From: Pedobacter cryoconitis
GTDB taxonomy: Bacteria; Bacteroidota; Bacteroidia; Sphingobacteriales; Sphingobacteriaceae
Length of the DNA stretch: 64,000 nt
Direction of reading: 5' to 3'
Assembly: GCF_001590605.1 (NCBI RefSeq)
Contig: NZ_CP014504.1
Span: 3,224,001-3,288,000 of the forward strand
The number at the start of each line of letters is the position of its first letter. Positions within the stretch are counted from its first letter, which is position 1. The notes under the pieces are model-generated. The model did no database searches and was not told the origin of the DNA. It was given only the letters and a program-made list of their open reading frames with translations. The translations under genes and the position numbers were made by a program. This document shows positions 17,353-25,296 of the stretch, piece by piece.

Positions 17353-17520
17353 CTAAAGCACTTCAGGACAGATGGCCTCTGACCAGTCGCAGCAGAATTT
17401 CCTGGTAGCAGTGGTAATCGGTATTCCACCATAAACTTTACCCATTTGATCGGTAGTTAAAGAAGCAACTTTTTCTTTTTTCAAGCGTAGTCTTTCTGAA
17501 TTTAATTTAATTTTTTTCAT
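17353..17520 (-). CDS. lanA1: Lanthipeptide precursor 1 of 5 (promoter-proximal)
   Basis: The 55-residue precursor carries the shared leader with T-T-D-Q-M and core I-P-I-T-T-A-T-R-K-F-C-C-D-W-S-E-A-I-C-P-E-V-L. It is first in the operon; the 505-base space upstream holds the likely promoter. It has one Ser, three Thr and three Cys, and a Trp after the Cys-Cys-Asp motif that the others lack. Confidence 0.92.
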   Translation of the reverse strand: MKKIKLNSERLRLKKEKVASLTTDQMGKVYGGIPITTATRKFCCDWSEAICPEVL

Positions 17521-18025
17521 TTTGTAATGATTTTTAGGTTAAAAAATATAATTCTGTTGATCTAAAATATTAATTTTTTTCCAATATCAAAACATGTCAT
17601 TTTTATGTTACAAAAGTATCACCATTATTTAATTAGCAATTAATCACCATTTATGGTCAAATAGTAATAAAAAGGGCATATATCAGTAACTAACTAAAAA
17701 ACAGGTGGATAGAAAATATTTTTTTATTTATGGGAATAAAGAAGGTTTTTATTCAAGAATAAATTTAATTCTTGCATTTTTATCCAACTGATCAGACATG
17801 GATTTACCGTAATATTCAATAATGTATAAAAGTATTATCCCTTCTTTCTGCTGTTCAGTACGAACAGTTAGAACATATATAAATTGTTTTAGACAAATAC
17901 CGGATAATATTATGGTAGCTTTAGAAACTTATAAAATGATTTTTTTCTTTCTGCCCGAATCAATTTATACTTAGTTTTCACCACATTTTATTTACACCCA
18001 CATTTTAAATACGATTTTTTAGGTT
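17521..18025. promoter_or_regulatory. Intergenic region with divergent promoters (no gene seen)
   Basis: These 505 bases are very A+T rich, have no open frame of note, and must drive the lanthipeptide operon leftward and the kinase operon rightward. On the minus strand a TTTTG (17611-17615) and a TGTTTTG (17588-17594) loosely fit the Bacteroidota -33 TTTG / -7 TAnnTTTG pattern, but the spacing is a little short. I see no operator palindrome. Confidence 0.3.
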
Positions 18026-19147
18026 ATGCATATGAAAAAAAACGATTCTGAAGAATTAATCATTGCGAACCGGGAGATTGTCCTTCAAAACGAGGAGATA
18101 CAAAAGCGTGCAGCTGAATTAGTTATTGCAAACAAAGAATTGCTTTTTCAAAACGAAGAAAAAGAAAACAGGGCAGCAGAATTGATCATCGCCAATAAGG
18201 AACTTGCTTTTCAAAACGAAGAAAAAGAAAACAGGGCGGCAGAATTGATCATCGCCAATAAGGAGCTTGCTTTTCAGAATGAGGAAAAAGAACACCGCGC
18301 AGCAGAGCTGATCATCGCCAATAAGGAACTTGCTTTTCAAAATGAAGAGAAAGAAAAGAGAGCTGAAGAGCTCAGTATTGCGAACAGGGAACTCAAAAAT
18401 GCAGAGGATGATATTCGCAAATTGAATGACGAATTAGAGCAAAAAGTAATTGAGCGTACGGCACAATTAGAGTCCGTAAATAAGGAATTAGAGTCCTTTT
18501 CTTATTCTGTTTCACACGATTTACGTGCACCTATCAGAGCAATCAATGGCTATACAAAAATCCTTAAGGAGGATTATGCAGAGACATTCGATACAGATGG
18601 AGTAAAAATTCTTCAGTCTATCATCAGCAATTCAAAAAAGATGGGTATGCTGATTGATGACTTACTTGCATTTTCAAAACTTGGAAGAAAGCAGGTTACT
18701 GTTTCGGAAATTGACATGACTGGTCTGGTGGGTATGGTTCGGGAAGAATTACTATTCGAGGAAAATGAAAATATACCAGAATTTGAAATGGGTGTACTTC
18801 CAAATGCTAAAGGGGACAAATCCCTGATCAAGCAAGTATGGATTAATCTGATTTCCAATGCTATTAAATACTCCAGAAATAAAGCACAAACTAAGATCGA
18901 AATCGGTGCTTATACACAGGATAATCTCATTGTATATTTCGTGAAAGATAACGGGGCTGGATTTGATATGCAGTATTATGATAAGCTTTTCGGGGTTTTT
19001 CAAAGATTGCATTCCCAGGAAGAGTTTGAAGGCACAGGCATAGGCCTGGCTATAGTGCAAAAAATAGTACAGCGTCATAATGGAACAGTCTGGGCCGAAT
19101 CTGAAGTAGATGAGGGGTCGTGTTTCTATTTTAGTCTGCTGGCATAA
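18026..19147 (+). CDS. Sensor histidine kinase with tandem coiled-coil repeat N-terminus
   Basis: The 373-residue protein starts with five 21-residue units (residues 13-117) of the form I-A-N-K-E-L-A-F-Q-N-E-E-K-E-N-R-A-A-E-L-I, which is three heptads each. They make a continuous coiled coil. A linker, a HisKA domain (phospho-accepting His in V-S-H-D-L-R-A-P near 163) and a HATPase domain (G-T-G-I-G-L-A-I near 336) follow. No PAS or GAF sensor and no membrane helix are present, so the coiled coil may itself be the signal or partner-binding part. This kinase type commonly pairs with Rcp1-like receivers, and one lies 18 bases downstream. Confidence 0.9.
   Translation: MHMKKNDSEELIIANREIVLQNEEIQKRAAELVIANKELLFQNEEKENRAAELIIANKELAFQNEEKENRAAELIIANKELAFQNEEKEHRAAELIIANKELAFQNEEKEKRAEELSIANRELKNAEDDIRKLNDELEQKVIERTAQLESVNKELESFSYSVSHDLRAPIRAINGYTKILKEDYAETFDTDGVKILQSIISNSKKMGMLIDDLLAFSKLGRKQVTVSEIDMTGLVGMVREELLFEENENIPEFEMGVLPNAKGDKSLIKQVWINLISNAIKYSRNKAQTKIEIGAYTQDNLIVYFVKDNGAGFDMQYYDKLFGVFQRLHSQEEFEGTGIGLAIVQKIVQRHNGTVWAESEVDEGSCFYFSLLA
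18062..18376 (+). repeat. 63-bp in-frame minisatellite encoding coiled-coil heptads
   Basis: Five consecutive 63-base units are seen, with units 3 and 4 almost identical. Each encodes exactly three heptads, so gain or loss of a unit would keep both the frame and the coiled-coil register. Confidence 0.85.
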
Positions 19148-19165
19148 ACCATTAAAAAAAGAGAA

Positions 19166-19606
19166 ATGAGCTATCATAACGTTGAAATTTTATTTGTTGA
19201 AGACAGTGCTGATGATGCTGCACTGACTGTTCGTGCGCTTAAAAAAAGTGGTTTTACCAATAAACTGCACCACGTTATTAATGGAGCGGAAGCATTAGAC
19301 TTTATCTATTGTAAAGGGGCTTATGCGGATAGAAGTAATAAGGAATTTCCTAAACTGATTTTGCTGGATTTAAAAATGCCAAAGGTCTCAGGCTTACAAG
19401 TTTTGGAAAAACTAAAAGGAGATCCAGATCTTAAAGCAATTCCTATTGTGATGTTAACTTCATCAAATGAAGGCCCGGATATTGAAAAGTGTTTTGCACT
19501 GGGTGCAAATAGTTATATCGTTAAACCAGTTGATAGTGATAACTTTTTTAACGCGGTAAAGGAGATTGGTTTATATTGGATAGTCTTAAGCCAGCCTGCA
19601 CATTAA
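19166..19606 (+). CDS. Single-domain response regulator (Rcp1-like)
   Basis: The 146-residue receiver domain has the acidic pair E-D near residue 11-12, phospho-acceptor Asp in L-I-L-L-D-L-K-M-P near 67, Thr/Ser in M-L-T-S-S-N and Lys in V-K-P-V-D. There is no output domain. Members of the Rcp1 group pass phosphate from phytochrome-like kinases to further partners. It is flanked on both sides by kinases in the same direction (gaps of 18 and 47 bases), so the three form one phosphorelay unit. Confidence 0.9.
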   Translation: MSYHNVEILFVEDSADDAALTVRALKKSGFTNKLHHVINGAEALDFIYCKGAYADRSNKEFPKLILLDLKMPKVSGLQVLEKLKGDPDLKAIPIVMLTSSNEGPDIEKCFALGANSYIVKPVDSDNFFNAVKEIGLYWIVLSQPAH

Positions 19607-19653
19607 TATCGTTTCCATTGATTCTCTCCGTTTAATTTTTACGTCGTATTATA

Positions 19654-21183
19654 ATGGCACCAAATCTTAAAATACTTATTCTTGAAGACAACGAAAGTGA
19701 TGCTGATCTGCTTAAACGCGAGTTAAAAAAATCGGGATTGAACTTTACGGCAGAAGTTGTACAAACACGTTCAACATTTGAAAATGCACTGGACAATTTT
19801 GATCCTGATTTGATCTTATCGGATTATTCACTCCCCTCTTTTGATGCAGCTGAGGCTTTCCAAATCAAACATAATAAACATCCTGATATTCCATTTATCA
19901 TCATTTCTGGTACAATTGGAGAAGAGAATGCGGTGGAGCTGATTAAGGCTGGAGTGACTGACTATATTTCTAAAAGTAAGCTATTTACATTATCTACGAA
20001 GATCAACAGGGCATTAAATGATATGCAGGCCCGTAAAGAAAAATTAATTACGGATGAAAAATTAAAATTTATCAATCAGGAGCTTTTAGAGCTGAACCAG
20101 GAATTAGAAGCACGGGTTGCGCATCGTACTGAAGCATTAGCAGAAAGTGAAAGCCGGTTCAGGAGTATGATGGAGACCATTCCCCAAATTGCCTGGACAA
20201 ATACAATTAAGGGAGAAGTCGTTTTCTACAATCAGCGATGGTATGATTATACTGGGTTCAATGACCAGCAAACAAGTGCTCTGGGGTTTAAGGCAGTAGT
20301 CCACCCTGATGACCTGAAGATTGGCTTTGACCAGTTCAGTTCTATTCTTAAAACTGGTAATGGTGGTGAATTCCAAATTCGTGTAAAACGGGCAGATGAG
20401 CTTTACAGATGGCACCTGATCCGGTTAATGCCAATCATGGATCAACAAGGCTTAATGCAACTTTGGGTAGGTACGGCCACCGATATACAGGAACTCAGGT
20501 TACTGCAACAGTATAAAGATGATTTCATTATTATTGCGAGCCACGAGCTTAAGACACCAATAACCAGTTTAAGAGGTTCTCTTCAGTTTTTAGATAGAAT
20601 TAAGGATAATCCTCCTTCAGGTGCACTTTCTAAGCTTATCGTACAAGCAAACAGAGGTTTGGAAAAAGTAAATACGCTTATAGAAGATCTGCTGAATTCA
20701 AGTATGGCTAATCAGGGCCAGCTTCATATCCGTCAGCATCATTTTAATCTTTCTGAAGTCATTAAAGACTGTTATCAGGATATAATCAAGGATGGTTCCT
20801 ACACGGTTAATGTGGAAGGGGACATGCAGGTGGAGGTCTTTGCTGACCACGTTAGAATTGAACAGATCGTGGTTAATTTCATCAATAATGCGATAAAATA
20901 TGCGCCTGAATCAAAGGAAATACGCATCTGCATCGACAAAAAAGATGGTATAGTCAAAGTTTCCGTAATAGATCAGGGTCCTGGTATACCTCCTGAAAAA
21001 CTCCGCTATGTTTTTGACCGTTATTACCGTGCAGAAAGTTCGGGAAGCCATTATACTGGCCTGGGCCTTGGTCTTTACATTTGCTCAGAAATTATCAAAA
21101 AACATCATGGACAGATTGGTGCTGAAAGTGAATTAGGTAAAGGCAGTACTTTCTGGTTTACATTACCTGCTGAATCTATTTGA
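19654..21183 (+). CDS. REC-PAS-histidine kinase
   Basis: The 509-residue protein has an N-terminal receiver (Asp in L-I-L-S-D-Y-S-L-P near 58), a coiled linker at about 125-165, and a PAS domain at about 165-285. HisKA carries its His in A-S-H-E-L-K-T-P near 297, and HATPase closes the protein with D-Q-G-P-G-I-P and G-L-G-L-G-L-Y. A receiver in front of a kinase suggests that it is the next step after the upstream kinase and receiver. Its final target is not in the window. Confidence 0.88.
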   Translation: MAPNLKILILEDNESDADLLKRELKKSGLNFTAEVVQTRSTFENALDNFDPDLILSDYSLPSFDAAEAFQIKHNKHPDIPFIIISGTIGEENAVELIKAGVTDYISKSKLFTLSTKINRALNDMQARKEKLITDEKLKFINQELLELNQELEARVAHRTEALAESESRFRSMMETIPQIAWTNTIKGEVVFYNQRWYDYTGFNDQQTSALGFKAVVHPDDLKIGFDQFSSILKTGNGGEFQIRVKRADELYRWHLIRLMPIMDQQGLMQLWVGTATDIQELRLLQQYKDDFIIIASHELKTPITSLRGSLQFLDRIKDNPPSGALSKLIVQANRGLEKVNTLIEDLLNSSMANQGQLHIRQHHFNLSEVIKDCYQDIIKDGSYTVNVEGDMQVEVFADHVRIEQIVVNFINNAIKYAPESKEIRICIDKKDGIVKVSVIDQGPGIPPEKLRYVFDRYYRAESSGSHYTGLGLGLYICSEIIKKHHGQIGAESELGKGSTFWFTLPAESI

Positions 21184-21330
21184 TTTCATCGCTTTTATAT
21201 TAAATTATCGATTCAAAGCAAAAATGTAAAACATTTAGTGCACCCCTATGTTTAATCAATCCGTCGGCTTTATTCCTCTAAATAAAAGAACTGGATACGC
21301 TATGACGGATTAAACTTATTAAACAAACTT

Positions 21331-21492
21331 ATGGGAAATCTACTTTACCTCGTCGCCGTAATATTAATTTTATTATGGATTTTTGGATTCTTTTTTAACG
21401 GTTTTGGGCCAGGTGCAGGTGGCTTAATACATGTGCTTTTGGTAATTGCCGTAATTGCAATTATACTCAAAGTAATTAACAGAGCATCTTAA
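21331..21492 (+). CDS. Small membrane protein, lmo0937-like
   Basis: The 53-residue protein is almost wholly hydrophobic: M-G-N-L-L-Y-L-V-A-V-I-L-I-L-L-W, a Gly-rich turn, then a second helix ending K-V-I-N-R-A-S. It matches the pattern of the two-helix lmo0937 family, often found near stress-response genes. It precedes a PA2169/DUF2383 gene in the same direction, a pairing that fits a general-stress role. The function is unknown. Confidence 0.7.
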   Translation: MGNLLYLVAVILILLWIFGFFFNGFGPGAGGLIHVLLVIAVIAIILKVINRAS

Positions 21493-21594
21493 TCAGATCG
21501 CAGGGATTATTTCGATCTGTAAAAAAGTTAATCGACTTTTTTTAAAACTAACACAGCATTATGTTGTTCTTCTAATTCAAAAACAAATACTACT

Positions 21595-22059
21595 ATGAGC
21601 GTATCAGAAAAAACAATAGCAACTTTAAACGATCTTACAGAAATCAACAATGACCGTGTAGCGGGATTTGAAAAAGCAGTTGCAGACATCAACGATGAGA
21701 ACATCGATTTGAAAGCAGTATTCTTAAAGTACAGCGAGCAAAGCCGCAAATTCAGCCAGGAACTTACTGCAATTGTAGCAGGTTACGGCGAAGAAGTAGA
21801 AACTGGTAATAGTGTATCAGGTACTTTACACCGTGCGTGGATAGATGTAAAGTCTTTATTTGGCGGTAGTGATCGTGCAAGTATTCTTTCAGAAGCTGAA
21901 AGAGGTGAAGATGCAATTAAAGCAGCTTACAAAGTGGCACTTGAAGAGGGAGAATTAAGTGCAGAGGCTTTAGAAACTGTGACCAGACAAGCTGGAGATA
22001 TTAAATCTGCACATGATGCAATTAAGGTTCTTCGTGATGCAGCGAAAGCAATGAGCTAG
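21595..22059 (+). CDS. PA2169-family (DUF2383) ferritin-like helical protein
   Basis: The 154-residue all-helical protein is rich in Glu, Ala and Lys. It contains blocks typical of the PA2169 family four-helix bundle: L-N-D-L-T-E-I-N-N-D-R-V-A-G-F-E-K-A near 11-28, and G-T-L-H-R-A-W-I-D-V-K-S-L-F-G-G near 76-91. Members are conserved in environmental bacteria and are linked with stress conditions; no reaction is established. A long hairpin follows the stop. Confidence 0.82.
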   Translation: MSVSEKTIATLNDLTEINNDRVAGFEKAVADINDENIDLKAVFLKYSEQSRKFSQELTAIVAGYGEEVETGNSVSGTLHRAWIDVKSLFGGSDRASILSEAERGEDAIKAAYKVALEEGELSAEALETVTRQAGDIKSAHDAIKVLRDAAKAMS

Positions 22060-22071
22060 GCTTCATATATT

Positions 22072-22154
22072 TTAAATAAAAAGCTGCTTAATAGACTTGC
22101 TCCCAAATAGTGTCTAACTTTTTGGGAGAAGTCTATTAAGTGGCTTTTTTATTT
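22072..22154. terminator. Long hairpin between convergent genes (TGTCTAAC-loop type)
   Basis: Arms of about 30 bases, with scattered mismatches and flanking A and T runs, surround the loop agtgtctaactttttgg. The loop is identical over 17 bases to that of the hairpin at 505-582, although the outer stems differ. Confidence 0.65.
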
Positions 22155-22207
22155 TAAGCGGAATTTTCACTGCGCTATTACGTTTAATTTCTTTACTTAA
22201 AATGTTA

Positions 22208-22564
22208 CTATAAATCTTTTCTTTCTATTATACTTTTTAGCTGCGGTGCAAATTCTAATCCCCATTTATCTACAGCTGAGACTAATGGTAATATAGATTT
22301 TCCCGATTCGGTTAGAAAGTATTCCACTCTTAGCGGGACTTCGGCATAAATAGTTTTTCCCAAAACTCCATGTAATTCCAATTCACTTAGTTGCTTTTGG
22401 AGAACTCGTTTGGTAATCCCCTTTACAGCATTGACCAGATCTCTGGGACGTGTTGCCCCTTTTGCAATTTCATCAAGTAAACAAAATTTCCATTTAGAAC
22501 CTACCACTTCCATAGCTACACTGAGGCCACATTCATAATCGATTGGAATTTTTTTTTGATACAT
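22208..22564 (-). CDS. HxlR-family winged-helix regulator
   Basis: This 118-residue protein has the HxlR signature: C-G-L near residue 12, then G-S-K-W-K near 22-26, and the winged helix with R-P-R-D-L and L-Q-K-Q-L-S-E-L-E. The conserved N-terminal Cys is used by some members to sense electrophiles or oxidants. It is divergent from a flavodoxin-fold oxidoreductase, the usual target gene, and the space between holds repeated GTGATTAATT sites. Confidence 0.9.
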   Translation of the reverse strand: MYQKKIPIDYECGLSVAMEVVGSKWKFCLLDEIAKGATRPRDLVNAVKGITKRVLQKQLSELELHGVLGKTIYAEVPLRVEYFLTESGKSILPLVSAVDKWGLEFAPQLKSIIERKDL

Positions 22565-22621
22565 CGGCTTAATTAGATTTTTAGTGCCATAAAAGTAAAC
22601 AAATAGAGAGTTTAATGGATG

Positions 22622-22650
22622 GTGATTAATTGATCACTGAGTGATTAATT
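22622..22650. promoter_or_regulatory. Putative HxlR operator
   Basis: A 16-base near palindrome, gtgattaattgatcac, is followed three bases later by a second gtgattaatt. It lies between the hxlR-like start and the oxidoreductase gene, where it could control both. Confidence 0.45.
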
Positions 22651-22728
22651 AGCCTCTTATTGATGAACTCTTTTATAAGGTCCACTTTTGTCCCGGCAAC
22701 TTTAAATATGTTAACATAAAATTTTAAG

Positions 22729-23259
22729 ATGAAAACTCTAGTCATTGTCATCCATCCAGATCCTGAAAATTCAGTAGTTAACAAACGGTGGATGGAAGAA
22801 TTAAAAAAATATCCCAAAAAGTATACCTTGCATGTGCTGCATAGTTTATACCCGGATGAGCATATTGATATCAAAGCAGAACAGCTATTATTAGAGGCTC
22901 ATGACCGGATTATCTTCCAATTTCCTTTTTACTGGTTCAATTGTCCACCACTTTTCAAGAAATGGCTGGATGTCGTATTCACCCATGGTTGGGCATATGG
23001 TACAGGTAGCACTTATAAGCTAACCGGAAAAAAAATTGCTTTAAGCATTTCGGCAGGTATAAATGCAGAAGATTATCATGCATCCGGAAGGTATAAATAT
23101 ACATTGGAACAATTGACTGCACCATTTGAAATTACTTTTAGTTATATAAAGGCCGATTACAGGCCCCTCTTCGCTTTCTATGGAACAGAGCATCAAGCCA
23201 CTACAGAAAGGATAGAGAAAAGTACGACGGAATATATTTCCTTCATTGAAGCATTGTAA
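22729..23259 (+). CDS. NAD(P)H-dependent oxidoreductase, flavodoxin-like fold
   Basis: The 176-residue protein is of the Flavodoxin_2 group (KefF/MdaB/YwrO-like quinone reductases). The N-terminal strand and phosphate loop V-I-V-I-H-P-D-P-E-N-S-V-V-N, the F-Q-F-P-F-Y-W-F-N segment near 63-71, and the K-K-W-L-D-V-V-F-T-H-G-W-A-Y-G block near 79-93 are typical. It should bind FMN or FAD and reduce quinones or electrophiles in the cytosol. The adjacent HxlR regulator supports an inducible detoxification role. Confidence 0.85.
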   Translation: MKTLVIVIHPDPENSVVNKRWMEELKKYPKKYTLHVLHSLYPDEHIDIKAEQLLLEAHDRIIFQFPFYWFNCPPLFKKWLDVVFTHGWAYGTGSTYKLTGKKIALSISAGINAEDYHASGRYKYTLEQLTAPFEITFSYIKADYRPLFAFYGTEHQATTERIEKSTTEYISFIEAL

Positions 23260-23334
23260 AAAAAACAGATACTTTGTTCTGATCTCTGCTCTGGCATGAA
23301 AGTGGTGTACCTATTGTTATCAAATCAAAAAACA

Positions 23335-23886
23335 ATGAAATTACCATCGTTGAAGGACATCAGTTTTAGAAAAGTAAAAAAAGATGCAAAGAAAGGCTTT
23401 AATAATCTTGCCGAAGGTGGGTTTAAGCAGATTTTCAACCAGATTGATCAATTGAATATTAAGAAAGGTGTAGACAGCATGGGAATTGATAAATTTATCA
23501 ATCAGTGTGCATTACTGGCAGCTGGCTCTGGTTTGATCACTGGTGTGGGCGGGATTGGAACGATGTTGATCGGTACTCCTTTAGATGTGATCAATATCAT
23601 TGCTCAGCAGTTCAGAGTAACACTGGCTATTTCTTATCATCGGACGGGTAGCTATAAAATCAGTTTCGATCATTTTTTTAAGATTGTGGCATCATCTGTT
23701 AAGGCGGATACGAAACTGGCTATCAGTAAAAATGTAATGGAGGAGGTTGCAGAGAAAATCCTGATGGGTTTAGGTTCCAAAGCAAGCCGCAGATTGGTGC
23801 CAGTGGTTGGTGGTGTGATTGGAGGGACTGTCAATTACTTGTTTATTAAAGGTGTAGCAAAGGAATTGAAAGAAAAGGGGAATTAA
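23335..23886 (+). CDS. EcsC-like protein
   Basis: The protein has about 183 residues from the ATG at 23335; an upstream ATG at 23296 would add 13 residues with no basic or signal character. It contains a Gly-rich hydrophobic core (G-S-G-L-I-T-G-V-G-G-I-G-T-M-L-I-G-T-P-L-D) and a second conserved patch (L-V-P-V-V-G-G-V-I-G-G-T-V-N) near the C-terminus. That two-patch pattern resembles the EcsC family. The role is unknown; it is probably membrane-associated. Confidence 0.55.
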   Translation: MKLPSLKDISFRKVKKDAKKGFNNLAEGGFKQIFNQIDQLNIKKGVDSMGIDKFINQCALLAAGSGLITGVGGIGTMLIGTPLDVINIIAQQFRVTLAISYHRTGSYKISFDHFFKIVASSVKADTKLAISKNVMEEVAEKILMGLGSKASRRLVPVVGGVIGGTVNYLFIKGVAKELKEKGN

Positions 23887-23971
23887 TCCTTTAGAACAAC
23901 CAACAGTTTATTTTATCTACGCTAAAAAAAATTGTAGATTTAAGTAGTTTACACACTTAATATTTATTTTC

Positions 23972-25216
23972 ATGATGCAATCTTCTTATAAAAGAATTCC
24001 TGCTCTTTGTGCTGTTCTGCTGCCAGTCCTGTTTGTTTGTAATAGCAGTTTTGCACAAGCCGTAAAAAGCAAACCTGCAGGTAGTCTGCTTCCGCCTGTA
24101 GAAACACAGCCGGCCAATTCAAAATACAAACCTGCTTTTACCGGACAGACGCGAATTGCTGGTGTAAAGACCAAAACACCTTTTACTGTATCGTTATTAA
24201 ATAAGACATTAGCGCATCCCTGGGGAATCTGTCTATTACCTGATGGACGCTTTTTAATCTCTGAAAAAATGGGGACAATGTCCATTGTCACAACCGCCGG
24301 GAAAGTAGTAAAGAAAATAACTGGTTTACCTGCTGTAGTACCTGATGGACAAGGAGGTTTACTTGATGTAAATATTGATCCACAGTTTTCTACCAATAAA
24401 ATGGTTTACTGGGCTTATGCAGAGCAAGCTGAGGGAGGTAGTTTATTGGCTATTGCCAAAGGAAAATTAGCAGCAGATGAAAGTAAAATAGAAAATACAG
24501 AGGTGATATATCGTGCTACACCAGTCTATAAAGGAAGTCTTCAATTCGGCTCCCGTATCGTATTTGATAAAAACGGTAACTTGTTTGTAAGTACTGGTGA
24601 GCGTTCAGGAGCTGATATCCGAATGCAGGCGCAGTCGCTGAATGCAGCTATTGGAAAGATCATTCATATTACAAAAAATGGAAAAGCTGTTCCAGGCGGG
24701 CCCTTTGCTAAAACACCCAATGCAAGACCTGAAATTTATGCGTATGGTCTTCGTAACCCTGAAGGTTTAGCAATAAATCCTGCAACAGGTGAATTATGGG
24801 AGTCAGAATTCGGACCAAGAGGTGGTGATGAAATCAACATTATTCGTCCTGGAAAAAATTACGGATGGCCTGTAGTCACCTATGGTATCGAGTATAGTGG
24901 TGAAAAAGTGGGGGCCGGTATTCAGCAGAAAGCAGGTATTCAGCAACCTGTTTATTATTGGGATCCTGTGGTTTCGCCAGCAGGAATTGCTTTTTACAAT
25001 AGCAATGTGATTCCTGAATGGAAAGGTAATCTGTTTGTAGGCGGTCTGAGTAGTATGCATATTGCCAGATTAGTAATTAAAAACAATAAAATAGTTGGTG
25101 AAGAGCGGTTATTGAAAAGTGAAGGAGAACGTTTTAGGGCAGTTGCTGTGGGCAAGGATGGTGCGTTATATGCCATCACTGATAGTGGTAGATTTTACAG
25201 AGTCGCAAAAAAATAA
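23972..25216 (+). CDS. PQQ-dependent sugar dehydrogenase (soluble aldose dehydrogenase-like)
   Basis: This 414-residue secreted protein has a signal peptide ending near A-Q-A at residue 29. The rest is a six-bladed propeller of the soluble glucose/aldose dehydrogenase group, with L-x-H-P-W-G-I-C-L-L-P-D-G-R near 77-91, G-Q-G-G-L-L-D-V near 127-134, Y-G-L-R-N-P-E-G-L-A near 260 and E-F-G-P-R-G-G-D-E-I-N near 276-286. These are the usual PQQ- and calcium-binding segments. It would oxidise aldoses in the periplasm. Whether the organism makes PQQ cannot be told from this window. Confidence 0.85.
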   Translation: MMQSSYKRIPALCAVLLPVLFVCNSSFAQAVKSKPAGSLLPPVETQPANSKYKPAFTGQTRIAGVKTKTPFTVSLLNKTLAHPWGICLLPDGRFLISEKMGTMSIVTTAGKVVKKITGLPAVVPDGQGGLLDVNIDPQFSTNKMVYWAYAEQAEGGSLLAIAKGKLAADESKIENTEVIYRATPVYKGSLQFGSRIVFDKNGNLFVSTGERSGADIRMQAQSLNAAIGKIIHITKNGKAVPGGPFAKTPNARPEIYAYGLRNPEGLAINPATGELWESEFGPRGGDEINIIRPGKNYGWPVVTYGIEYSGEKVGAGIQQKAGIQQPVYYWDPVVSPAGIAFYNSNVIPEWKGNLFVGGLSSMHIARLVIKNNKIVGEERLLKSEGERFRAVAVGKDGALYAITDSGRFYRVAKK

Positions 25217-25219
25217 CAT

Positions 25220-25292
25220 AAGCGCGCTCTGCAAGTGGACTTTCCCAAAACGTTACAAACTTTATGGGAAAGTCCACTTGCAGAGCGCGCTT
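25220..25292. terminator. 28-bp perfect-stem hairpin between convergent genes
   Basis: Arms 25220-25247 and 25265-25292 are exact reverse complements around a 17-base loop, aaacgttacaaacttta. The loop resembles that of the hairpins at 505 and 22072 (CCCAAA ... ACTTTnTGGG). Confidence 0.75.
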
Positions 25293-25296
25293 TAAT

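Larger units (their letters stand above)
16390..17520 (-). repeat. Tandem array of five lanthipeptide units, period about 240 bp
   Basis: Start codons lie at 17520, 17276, 17034, 16797 and 16554, giving steps of 244, 242, 237 and 243 bases. The leader-coding part and the roughly 75-base spacers, including a shared aattct(g)ttt stretch and the A-T rich segment before each ATG, are conserved. The core-coding parts vary. Confidence 0.9.

Noticed and set aside
16390..17520. Evenly spaced repeats as a CRISPR-like array
   Set aside because: The repeat unit is about 240 bp and codes for a conserved leader peptide in frame; spacing and content fit tandem precursor genes.
18119..18340. Minus-strand repetitive ORF opposite the kinase coiled coil
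   Set aside because: It is the mirror of the 63-bp repeat in the real kinase gene.
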